A stretch of DNA of 64,000 nucleotides from Acetobacter okinawensis JCM 25146. GTDB taxonomy: Bacteria; Pseudomonadota; Alphaproteobacteria; Acetobacterales; Acetobacteraceae. This document shows, in pieces, positions 9,278 to 16,626 of this stretch (the stretch's first letter is position 1; each line of letters starts with the position of its first letter). The notes beneath the pieces are model-generated. The model had not been told where the DNA came from, did no database searches, and saw nothing but the letters and a program-made list of their open reading frames with translations. The stretch spans positions 1 to 64,000 of the forward strand of contig NZ_BAJU01000003.1 in NCBI RefSeq assembly GCF_000613865.1, given 5' to 3'. The position numbers and the translations under genes are program-made.

Positions 9278-11416
9278 CTAATTTTTTTGTGCAAGTCCCG
9301 CGGGTTTTGTGCGTAAAAGCCGCAGGGCGTTCAGGGTTACAAGAACGGTGGCGCCGGTATCGGCCATAATGGCCAGCCACAGGCCCGTCATGCCAATAAT
9401 GGTTGTTACCAGAAAAACCCCTTTCAACCCGAGTGCGATGGATACATTCTGCCGGATATTGCCCATGGTCGAGCGGGCAAGGCGAATAAGGGCCGGAATG
9501 TCTGTAATACAGTTACGCAGTATGGCGGCGTCCGCGGTTTCCAGCGCAACATCTGTTCCCGATCCTATGGCAACACCAACTGTTGCCTGTTTAAGGGCTG
9601 GGGCATCGTTAATGCCGTCCCCCACCATCATAACCGGGCCACGTGCTGCCAGTTCGCGGATGGTCTGCTGTTTCTGCTCCGGCAGCAGTTCGGCTTCGTA
9701 ATCCGTGTGCAGCAGGGCTGCAATGGCTGCGGCTGTGCGTTGGTTATCTCCTGTCAGGATAATGGGCGTGACCCCAAGGCTGCGGAGTTGCCGTATTGTT
9801 TCCTGCGCATCCTGCCTTGGTTCATCCCGTAATCCGATCAGTGCCAGAGCCGTGCCGGTATAAAGGACAACAACCGTTTTGCCTTCACTTTCCATGGCAG
9901 TGGCCTGTGCCGCGGCTGTGCTGGACAATGCGCCATCCTGCATTGCATGCCGGGGGCTGGCGATTGTTATGATCTGCCCATCAAGCATGGCAGACACACC
10001 CTTGCCCGCAATGGCGCGGCTATCCTGCACAGTTGGCAGCGCCATGCCTGCCGCCTTGCGTACAATGGCCTGAGCCAACGGGTGGTTGGAGGCTTTTTCC
10101 ACTGCTGCGGCAAGAGCAAGAACTTCGGCCGTAGAGTGCTGATCCAGGCAGAGAATATCCGTTACCTCGGGCTGGCCCATGGTCAGGGTGCCTGTTTTAT
10201 CCAGTGCAACCGTTTTGATTGCCGCCGTGGCTTCAATAACGGCACCGCCCTTCATAAGCAGGCCGTGCCGTGCCCCAGCGCATAGAGCCGATGCAATGGC
10301 GGCAGGGACCGAGATAACCAGAGCGCACGGGCACCCAATAAGCAGCAGGGACAGGCCACGATAGACCCAGACCGACCACGCCTGCCCAAAAAATAGGGGT
10401 GGGATAGCTACAACCAGTGCAGACAGAACTACAATGGAAGGCATGTACCAACGGCTGAAGCGGTCAATAAACCGCTGTGTTGGTGCGCGTGAGTCTTCCG
10501 CCTGTTCAACCATCCGGATAATCCGGGCAATGGTATTGTCTGCGGCTGCACGTGTTACCTGTATCCGCAGGGCTGTTTCGTTATTAATCGCCCCAGCAAA
10601 TACCGGGTCGCCCGGCCCACGTGTTACGGGCATGCTCTCACCCGTTACGGGGCTTTCATCCACACCGCCGGTGCCAGAAATGATCGTGCCATCGGCAGGG
10701 ATACGGTCCCCCGGCCGCACAATAACAATATCGCCGGGCACAAGTTCTGCTGCCGCGACGTCTTCCAGCATGTCGTTTTTTTCGCGCAGTGCCGTTTTGG
10801 GGACCAGCGTGCTTAACGCCCGAATGCCATCGCGTGCATGGCTTACAGCAACGCCTTCAAGCAGTTCGCCCACTGCAAACAGAAAGACAACCAGAGCCGC
10901 TTCCTGCGCTGCGCCAATAAACAGCGCACCAGTTGCGGCAATGGTCATCAGTGCTTCAATGGAAAAAGGCTGCCCTGCACGGATGGCGGCAAAAGCCCGT
11001 AAGGCAATGGGGATAAGGCCCGCAAGGCACGCTACAATAAAAGGCCAGTTCCCGGAAGCCGGCAGCAGAAGTGTTAGCCCCCATGCCACCACAAGCAAGG
11101 TTGCGGTGAGCAGAACAAGATGCCCTTTTCCTGTTCGGTACCAAGGCGCGGCGGTTTGTGTGGTGTGCTCGTCAGACTCATTGCGCGCGCCGCCTGCCTG
11201 TGCAATGGCTTCAATACCGTAACCAAGGCTTTTTACCCGGTTTTCAATGTCTGCCGGGGAAGTGGCATGCGTCGTTGCCGTAACCCTGAGTTTTCGGGAC
11301 ATGACAGATATTTCAACCGCTTCAATGCCGGGTAGCTGGTCTACGGCTCCTTTTATTTTTGTAGCGCAGGATGGGCAGTCCATCCCTGTTACGAACCATT
11401 CATGTGTATCCGGCAT
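9278..11416 (-). CDS. zntA: P1B-type heavy-metal exporting ATPase (ZntA/CadA class)
   Basis: A 712-residue inner membrane pump. One N-terminal metal-binding domain carries GMDCPSCATK near residue 12. Later come the membrane metal site CPCALV, phosphorylation motif DKTGTLTMG, the SNHPLAQAI His-Pro motif and hinge GDGINDAPAL. The last helix contains ADTGATVLVTLNALRLL, whose Asp matches the Zn/Cd/Pb subgroup (P1B-2). The ATG at 11416 has AGGAGG seven bases upstream; an ATG six residues earlier lacks one. It exports Zn, Cd or Pb from the cytosol. It is divergent from a MerR regulator and read from a MerR-type promoter (11450-11480). Confidence 0.94.
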   Translation of the reverse strand: MPDTHEWFVTGMDCPSCATKIKGAVDQLPGIEAVEISVMSRKLRVTATTHATSPADIENRVKSLGYGIEAIAQAGGARNESDEHTTQTAAPWYRTGKGHLVLLTATLLVVAWGLTLLLPASGNWPFIVACLAGLIPIALRAFAAIRAGQPFSIEALMTIAATGALFIGAAQEAALVVFLFAVGELLEGVAVSHARDGIRALSTLVPKTALREKNDMLEDVAAAELVPGDIVIVRPGDRIPADGTIISGTGGVDESPVTGESMPVTRGPGDPVFAGAINNETALRIQVTRAAADNTIARIIRMVEQAEDSRAPTQRFIDRFSRWYMPSIVVLSALVVAIPPLFFGQAWSVWVYRGLSLLLIGCPCALVISVPAAIASALCAGARHGLLMKGGAVIEATAAIKTVALDKTGTLTMGQPEVTDILCLDQHSTAEVLALAAAVEKASNHPLAQAIVRKAAGMALPTVQDSRAIAGKGVSAMLDGQIITIASPRHAMQDGALSSTAAAQATAMESEGKTVVVLYTGTALALIGLRDEPRQDAQETIRQLRSLGVTPIILTGDNQRTAAAIAALLHTDYEAELLPEQKQQTIRELAARGPVMMVGDGINDAPALKQATVGVAIGSGTDVALETADAAILRNCITDIPALIRLARSTMGNIRQNVSIALGLKGVFLVTTIIGMTGLWLAIMADTGATVLVTLNALRLLRTKPAGLAQKN

Positions 11417-11449
11417 TATATCCTCCTGTCCCAACGAGAGAGAATGAGA

Positions 11450-11480
11450 TAGCTACATCCTCTAGTAACTAGAGGTTCAA
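11450..11480 (-). promoter_or_regulatory. MerR-type metal-responsive promoter/operator
   Basis: On the minus strand a -35 TTGAAC (11475-11480) and a -10 TAGCTA (11450-11455) are separated by 19 bp. The spacer is almost filled by the perfect dyad CCTCTAG-TTA-CTAGAGG (11459-11475). An overlong 19-bp spacer with a central dyad is the hallmark of promoters untwisted by metal-loaded MerR-family regulators. It drives the ATPase gene and lies 11 bp upstream of the merR-like gene, so the same protein probably also autoregulates. Confidence 0.85.
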
Positions 11481-11491
11481 GGGGATTCTGC

Positions 11492-11935
11492 ATGTTGAGT
11501 ATCGGAAAGCTGTCTGGGCTGACTGGTGTAAAAGTGCCAACCATCCGGTACTATGAGCAGATCGGGCTGCTCCCCAAGCCGGAACGGAATGAAGGTGGGC
11601 AGAGAATTTACAATCATACCAGCCGCGAACGTCTGAATTTTATTCGCCATGCGCGCGAACTGGGTTTTCCGCTGGACGATATTCGTGAATTGCTGGCTCT
11701 GTCGGACGACCCCGACCAGAGCTGTGACGCCATTGATGCCATTGCAAAGCGCCAGCTTGCGGAAGTGGAGCACCGGCTTGTAAGGCTGAAGGCCCTGCAT
11801 AAGGAACTTGAGCGTATGATAGTACAATGCACCTGTGGCACAGTGCAGACATGCCGGGTTATTCAGGTTCTGGGGGATCATGGCCTATGCGCGGCTGATC
11901 ATCAGAAAATCGTGTCTCATGATATTGACCAGTAA
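11492..11935 (+). CDS. MerR-family divalent metal regulator (ZntR/CadR/PbrR-like)
   Basis: 147 residues. The N-terminal winged helix has GKLSGLTGVKVPTIRYYEQ and GLLPKPER, followed by a long dimerisation helix. Candidate metal ligands are Cys78 (DQSCDAI) and the C-terminal cluster Cys113, Cys115, Cys121 and Cys133, matching the spacing class of ZntR/CadR/PbrR sensors of Zn, Cd and Pb. AGGGGA sits upstream of the ATG. Divergent from the P1B ATPase with a MerR operator between them, it almost certainly controls that gene. The 264 bases after it up to the arginase fragment show no gene. Confidence 0.9.
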   Translation: MLSIGKLSGLTGVKVPTIRYYEQIGLLPKPERNEGGQRIYNHTSRERLNFIRHARELGFPLDDIRELLALSDDPDQSCDAIDAIAKRQLAEVEHRLVRLKALHKELERMIVQCTCGTVQTCRVIQVLGDHGLCAADHQKIVSHDIDQ

Positions 11936-12199
11936 CGACGCAAATGACTGCTTGCTTGGAGTGCCCTGCCAAACTTCCTTTTACGGTATAAATATCAGGC
12001 GTGACTATGGCCTGATTTATCAGGATTATTGTGAGTAAAACTCAGCAATATAGTTCTATGAAATGCATATTATTCATGAAAAAATACTCAGGACTGAGAG
12101 CGCTAGGCCGTAACACAGGCCGGGCCGGAATGATGATCTGATCAAACCTGCCAAGTCTAATGCAGGCGCTCTCGTGCTGATCGTTTTGGGAGAGAGTGC

Positions 12200-12337
12200 G
12201 TGTCAAAACCGGACAAGAACACACTGCGTCTTATTTTTCCGCAATGGCAGGGTGGGGATAACCCACCATATTATCTGGGGTCCAGATTGCTGGCATGGCT
12301 GGCACCCCCATCCCACGGACCGGTTGAGAAATGCTAA
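12200..12337 (+). pseudogene. Arginase-family protein, N-terminal fragment
   Basis: A GTG start behind GGGAGAG reads VSKPDKNTLRLIFPQWQGGD and then YYLGSRLLAWLAPP, which resembles the first 40 residues of arginase/ureohydrolase-family proteins. The frame stops at 12335 exactly where the minus-strand recombinase frame ends, so the rest of the gene has been removed or displaced by the mobile element. The identification rests on a short stretch. Confidence 0.5.
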
Positions 12338-13656
12338 CCATGCCAGGAGCGGGTTTTGTTATGATCAAACATGCCTTCCTTGATGGCTTCGATGATGCCC
12401 CGGATCTGTTTCTCGACCTTCACCTGTTCGATCTGCCAGACATCGGCATTGGACCTGCGTTCGCGATTGAGGCGGTTGGTCTCCTCGGCATAGGCGCGCA
12501 TCGCCTCGGCCGCGATCTCCGGCGCCATCATCCGGTCCTTCAGCCCGGAGAGCACGCGGCGCTCCAGATCGGGGCGGGGGATCGTCCGGCTGTTGGTGCA
12601 GGAGCCGTTGGTGACATGGGACGAGCAGGCGAAACGGTCGGAACCGCGCAAGGTGTAGGGACCGCCGCACTGGCCGCAGAACAGCAGACCCGACAGCAGG
12701 GATTTCGGTCGGCGTGTGCCGTTGAGCCGGTTGCGCTTGTGATGCGCCCGCACGGCCTCGGTGACGTTGACGTATTTCTCGGCGATGACGCTCTGACGGG
12801 CCTTGGTCGCCTGCCAGAGCGCGTCGTCGACGATCCGCAGGTCGGGAACTTCCGTGATCACCCATTCTGACTCCGGGTTCAGGCGCGAGACGCGCTTGCC
12901 GGTGGACGGATCTTTCACATAGCGTTGGCGGTTCCAGACCAGACGCCCGATATACAATTCGTTGTTGATGATGCCGGTGCCGCGCTTCACATGGCCCCGG
13001 ATGGTGGTGTCGCTCCACAACTTGCCCTCGGGGCCAGCAATGCCCTGATCGTTCAGGGCCTTGGCAATGGCGCGTGGCCCAATGCCAGCGGCGAAGTCAT
13101 GGAAGATGCGACGGACGATCTCCGCCTGGCGGGCGTCGATCTCGCGGTCGCCCCGGATCTGCTCGCCCTTTGCATTGAACTGCCGGACAACGCGATAGCC
13201 GTAGCACAGGCCGCCGCCAGATTTACCGTCCTCGACCCGACCGCGCAGGCCGCGATGGGTCTTGGCGGCGAGGTCTTTCAGGAACAGGGCGTTCATCGTG
13301 CCCTTGAGGCCGACATGCAGTTCACTGATCTCGCCCTCCGCCAGGGTGACGATAGGAACGCCGGCGAATTTCAGGTGCTTGAACAGGGTGGCCACGTCGG
13401 CCTGATCGCGCGAGATGCGATCCAGCGCCTCGGCCAGCACGATATCGAACCTTCCCGCCTGGGCGTCCTGCAACAGGGTCTGAATGCCGGGACGCAGGAT
13501 CATGCTCGCGCCAGAGATGCCCGCGTCCTTGTAAGCACCAACGATTTTCCATTTCTCGCGCTTCGCGTGTTCCCGGCAGATGCGGAACTGGTCCTCGATC
13601 GAGGCGTCGCGCTGGTTGTCGGAAGAATAGCGGGCATACAGGGCGACGCGGGTCAT
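12334..13656 (-). CDS. Large serine recombinase, C-terminally truncated
   Basis: 440 residues. The N-terminal resolvase domain starts MTRVALYARYSSDNQRDAS, with the catalytic Ser in YARYSSD and the conserved EALDRISRD helix. The recombinase domain (about 165-290) contains GYRVV and RAIAKALNDQGI. A zinc beta-ribbon follows with LLFCGQCGGPY and FACSSHVTNGSCTN. The family normally continues into a long coiled coil; here the frame ends after FDHNKTRSWHG, the last residues coming from foreign sequence, so about 100 residues are probably missing. It likely mobilised the element now reduced to 12.3-15.8 kb. Catalytic parts look intact, but function without the tail is doubtful. Confidence 0.85.
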   Translation of the reverse strand: MTRVALYARYSSDNQRDASIEDQFRICREHAKREKWKIVGAYKDAGISGASMILRPGIQTLLQDAQAGRFDIVLAEALDRISRDQADVATLFKHLKFAGVPIVTLAEGEISELHVGLKGTMNALFLKDLAAKTHRGLRGRVEDGKSGGGLCYGYRVVRQFNAKGEQIRGDREIDARQAEIVRRIFHDFAAGIGPRAIAKALNDQGIAGPEGKLWSDTTIRGHVKRGTGIINNELYIGRLVWNRQRYVKDPSTGKRVSRLNPESEWVITEVPDLRIVDDALWQATKARQSVIAEKYVNVTEAVRAHHKRNRLNGTRRPKSLLSGLLFCGQCGGPYTLRGSDRFACSSHVTNGSCTNSRTIPRPDLERRVLSGLKDRMMAPEIAAEAMRAYAEETNRLNRERRSNADVWQIEQVKVEKQIRGIIEAIKEGMFDHNKTRSWHG

Positions 13657-13669
13657 GGGATGTTCCTTA

Positions 13670-14050
13670 TCAGGCGACCTTATCCATCCGGCTGGGCCGG
13701 ATCAGCACCTCGGCGGAGATGCCGAGACCGTCATGCAACTGGCGGATCATGTCGATCGACAGGCCGCGCTTGCGGTTCAGCACATCGGCCACCCGGTTGC
13801 GTGGGCCGATCATCGGTTCCAGATCCTTGCGGGTCAGGCCCTGCTGCTCCATGCGGAAGCGGATCGCCTCGACCGGATCGGGCGGATCGATCGGATGGTG
13901 CTTCGCTTCATAGGCGTCGATCAGGGTGGCCAGCACGTCCAGACGGTCGCCGTCCGGTGTGCCGCTCTTCGCACCCCACAGGCGCCCGACTTCTTCCAGC
14001 GCTGCGTCATAATCCGCCTCGTTGCGGATGGGTTTCAGATCAGCCGTCAT
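13670..14050 (-). CDS. higA: HigA-type antitoxin (XRE HTH)
   Basis: 126 residues. A Glu/Asp-rich N-terminal half (NEADYDAALEEVGRLWGAK) is followed by an XRE-type helix-turn-helix (GLTRKDLEPMIGPRNRVADV) that ends LNRKRGLSIDMIRQLHDGLG. This is the COG5499 HigA-like antitoxin layout. It overlaps the end of the toxin gene by 11 bp, in the toxin-first order typical of HigBA. It should neutralise the partner toxin and repress the pair. It lies directly downstream of and co-oriented with the toxin and 13 bp before the recombinase gene. Confidence 0.88.
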   Translation of the reverse strand: MTADLKPIRNEADYDAALEEVGRLWGAKSGTPDGDRLDVLATLIDAYEAKHHPIDPPDPVEAIRFRMEQQGLTRKDLEPMIGPRNRVADVLNRKRGLSIDMIRQLHDGLGISAEVLIRPSRMDKVA

Positions 14051-14363
14051 GTTTCACCTCCGTCACGTCGATCCTGTCATACGCTTTGTGTGTGCCGATC
14101 CATTTGATCCAGACGATGCTTTTTTCGAAATCGACCGCCACCACTAGGCGATAGGCATTGCCCTTGATGTTGAAGACGATCCGTTCGGCGCTAACGATGC
14201 TGGCCGTCGCATAGAGCCGCTTCACATCGGCGGTGCTCGTCCAGGCGGCCCTGCCGACTTCGGCGAACCAGGCGTCCAGCGCCGCCTTCACGGCCGGCTG
14301 GTCCTTCTGACCTGCCAGGCTGTCGACGAACTCTCTCAGCGTGCGACGGGCGATGATCCTCAT
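14040..14363 (-). CDS. higB: HigB-type mRNA interferase toxin
   Basis: 107 residues starting MRIIARRTLREFVDSLAG, with a RelE/HigB-like fold: helical N-terminus, then the core SAERIVFNIKGNAYRLVVAV and the terminal WIKWIGTHKAYDRID. The ending HKAYDRID is characteristic of the COG4680 HigB group that cleaves mRNA on the ribosome. The pair sits among conjugative-element remnants, consistent with an addiction module that may help keep the debris in place. Confidence 0.88.
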   Translation of the reverse strand: MRIIARRTLREFVDSLAGQKDQPAVKAALDAWFAEVGRAAWTSTADVKRLYATASIVSAERIVFNIKGNAYRLVVAVDFEKSIVWIKWIGTHKAYDRIDVTEVKHDG

Positions 14364-14464
14364 TGACTGGCCTTATATCACGGGACCATAATGGTCACAA
14401 GGAAAATGCACGACAGCCCGGCGAATGGTCTTTCGCCGGGAGAAATGTAGTCGGGAAGGGGAGG

Positions 14465-14641
14465 CTACCGCATAGGGCCGGATCGGTTCTGACGGGCCTG
14501 TTTCCTCTCCAGCGCGCGGGCACGCTCGAACTGCTCGCGGGCCATTTGACGGCCGATCAGGCGGGCGAGGGAAAGGATGGCCTCATTGGAGGGGCTAACC
14601 GCATGTTCGGCCGTTTCCGCCTCACTGGCGGGGCCGAACAC
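14465..14641 (-). CDS. Small plasmid-associated protein, possibly 5'-truncated
   Basis: A 58-residue frame from a GTG reads VFGPASEAETAEHA, SPSNEAILSLARLIGRQMAR and ends in a basic tail (RALERKQARQNRSGPMR). The charged helical C-terminus and the position beside a relaxase remnant fit small accessory proteins of conjugative elements. I cannot assign a family. In-frame codons upstream (DRIRIEVFG) continue the pattern to a stop, so the original start may have been lost at the junction with the relaxase fragment. Confidence 0.4.
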   Translation of the reverse strand: MFGPASEAETAEHAVSPSNEAILSLARLIGRQMAREQFERARALERKQARQNRSGPMR

Positions 14642-14654
14642 CTCGATCCTGATC

Positions 14655-15430
14655 CTGTCGGGTCATCGTCTCACCGGAGGATGCCGGGGATCTCGCCGAC
14701 CTGACGGGCTACACCCGAGATCTGATGGCGCAGGTTGAAGCCGATCTGGGCACGAAACTCGATTGGGTTGCCGTCAATCATCATAACACCGGCCATTCGC
14801 ATGTGCATGTCGTCGTCAACGGACGTGACGATCTGGGCGAGGATATGGTCATCAATGGCGATTATCTTCCAACGGCATCCGCGAACGGGCGAGCGAACTA
14901 GTGACCTTGGAACTCGGCCCTGCCACCGAGATCGAGCTGCGCCGAAAGCTGGTTGCCGAAATCGACCAGGATCGTTTTACCCGTATCGACCGGGCGATGC
15001 TCGCAGAGGCGGAGGACCGGTTTCTCGATGTGCGCTACGAGCCTGATGATCCGCGCGGGCAAGCGGATCGGACCCTCCGTCTGCGCCGTCTTGGCAAGCT
15101 GGGCGATATGGGCCTCGCCACGGAACATGCGCCGGGCGTGTGGGAGCTGAGCGAGCGGCTGGAGCCGACGCTGCGCGAGATGGGTGAGCGCGGCGACATC
15201 ATCCGCACGATGCAGAAGGCGCGCGGGCGGAGGGCGCTGAGCGCGACCCGATGAGTTTTGCGATCCATGATGCAGCACCTGCGACGCCGATCGTCGGTCG
15301 CGTCCTCGACAAGCATCTGTCGGACGAACTGGGCGAGGAACTGACGCTGGTGGTCGATGGGATCGATGGTCGCACGCATCATGTCGCGGGCATGGACGCG
15401 GCCCGTGTCGCAGAAGCACGGATCGGCAGC
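14655..15430 (+). pseudogene. DUF3363-type relaxase, broken internal fragment
   Basis: Frame one (to about 14880) carries EDAGDLADLTGYTRDLMAQV and the relaxase histidine triad in VAVNHHNTGHSHVHVVVNG. A one-base shift near 14875 moves to a frame with GIRERASELVTLELGPATE and TRIDRAMLAEAEDRFLD. A second shift near 15245 moves to PIVGRVLDKHLSDELGE and LVVDGIDGRTHHVAG. These blocks follow the order of DUF3363/VirD2-like mobilisation relaxases. Both ends are missing: the N-terminal Tyr domain at the left, and the C-terminus replaced at about 15400-15437 by the tail of trbI. Nonfunctional. Confidence 0.8.
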
Positions 15431-15559
15431 AACCGCCTGATCGATCGCAGTCTGAATATTCAGCCGACGCTGACCGACCGGCCGGGCCTGCCGTTCACGC
15501 TTATTTTGAATCGCGATCTTGCCCTCACACCCTGGAAAGCGAAGGAACCCCGCCCATGA
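15430..15559 (+). pseudogene. TrbI C-terminal tail fused to relaxase remnant
   Basis: The last 40 or so residues of the frame read LIDRSLNIQPTLTDRPGLPF and LILNRDLALTPW. NIQPTLT-x-RPG-x-P and the NRDL-x-L-x-PW ending are the conserved C-terminus of the conjugation channel protein TrbI/VirB10. The next gene is a DUF2274 gene, which typically follows trbI. A deletion must therefore have joined the relaxase interior to the end of the trb operon, removing the transfer genes between. Confidence 0.7.
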
Positions 15560-15777
15560 CGAAGTTGAAGCTTGGTCCGATCGAGGATGACAAGCCCGTG
15601 AAGATTACGCTGGAGCTGCCCGCCGCTCTGCACCGTAATCTTGTTGCCTATGCTGAGATATTGGGTAGTGGAGCCGGGCAGGCGCCCACCGATCCCGTGC
15701 GTCTCGTTGTGCCCATGCTAGAGAGATTTATCGCTACTGATCGGGGATTCGCGAAAGTGCGGCGAGCAGCATTATAA
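15556..15777 (+). CDS. DUF2274-family protein of the trb region
   Basis: 73 residues: MTKLKLGPIEDDKPVKITLE, then LPAALHRNLVAYAEIL and MLERFIATDRGFAKVRR. This is the short DUF2274 family that usually lies immediately after trbI in trb-type conjugation operons and resembles a ribbon-helix-helix-like protein (LELPAALHRNLVAYAE). Its ATG overlaps the end of the trbI tail (4 bp). It is an isolated survivor of the deleted transfer operon; role unknown. Confidence 0.75.
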   Translation: MTKLKLGPIEDDKPVKITLELPAALHRNLVAYAEILGSGAGQAPTDPVRLVVPMLERFIATDRGFAKVRRAAL

Positions 15778-16182
15778 CGGGTTACGGGTGAATGAAGACG
15801 GGCCGAGGCACAAGCCGACAGGCAGATAGCGCCTTATATCAGACCTCTGGGTAGTCCTTATCTATGTCCAGAAGCAGACACGGTAAGAGTAAAAAGCGCT
15901 TATATTCGTAGCATATAAACTTTCACTACTTGTCAGATTTGATATACAATAGGATTAATGAATCGAATATCTCTCCTGGTAAGTTTAAAGGTTAACCACA
16001 ATTACCGACATTACTATAGATAGACAGACAAATTTTTATGAAACGCCCCGGCGTGGGCTGCATGCCCCGCAACTAGATATATAAAAAAATCAATTAAATC
16101 AGCATGCTGTGGATCGTTCACCAATGGCCTATCCTGTGCCGGTGAAGAGACTACACGATTTCAATCGTTTACGTAAACGGGT
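15778..16182. other. AT-rich spacer at left edge of the defence island
   Basis: No gene recognised. The stretch changes from GC-rich conjugative debris to AT-rich sequence (about 15890-16100). It contains TGCCCCGCAAC at 16063-16073, a near copy of the repeat at 27911-27922 beyond the other end of the island. Confidence 0.5.
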
Positions 16183-16416
16183 TCAAATCGGGGGGGAAAT
16201 ACCCGCAACCAAATAGATGCAGGCTACGCGGGTAGCTGCTTCCATCATACCAAGCACTGACAATACTGCCGATTGCCCGCTGCGGCTCGATATTGCCGCC
16301 GATCGCCGCATGACCATGCGGTATAGGTCGCCCCATTTGCGCGGTCGCCCGCAGACCGGGTCTCCGATCAACAGCGATGCGAGTACCGCCCATTCAATAT
16401 CCGTCAGGCCCTTCAT
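16183..16416 (-). mobile_element. IS5-family transposase N-terminal remnant
   Basis: The minus-strand frame starting MKGLTDIEWAVLASLLIGD and continuing GRPRKWGDLYRMVM matches the conserved N-terminal DUF4096-like segment of IS5 transposases (LTD-x-EW, then GRPR). After about 16310 the similarity is lost. It lies just outside the first gene of the defence island, like the IS remnant at 25.6 kb inside it. The 210 bases from here to the helicase start, with a G10 run near 16460, hold nothing recognised. Confidence 0.6.
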
Positions 16417-16626
16417 ATCGCTGCAATCTGCGGCTATAGTTTCGCCATGTGGTCGGGGGGGGGGGAAAGTCATGGCCCAGTTGATGGTTTCGCAACCCAT
16501 TGAAATCATAAGGCCTTCGATCGCTCAGCCCTTCTCGAATGGGCTTTGAAGGGGGAGGTAGATGACCATCACGGTAGCTCTGAGGACGGTTGATATTTGC
16601 AACGATAGTTTGGCGCATTAGCTTGG

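Noticed and set aside
16454-16463. G10 homopolymer as a phase-variation tract
   Set aside because: It lies in non-coding sequence beside an IS remnant, with no gene frame depending on its length.
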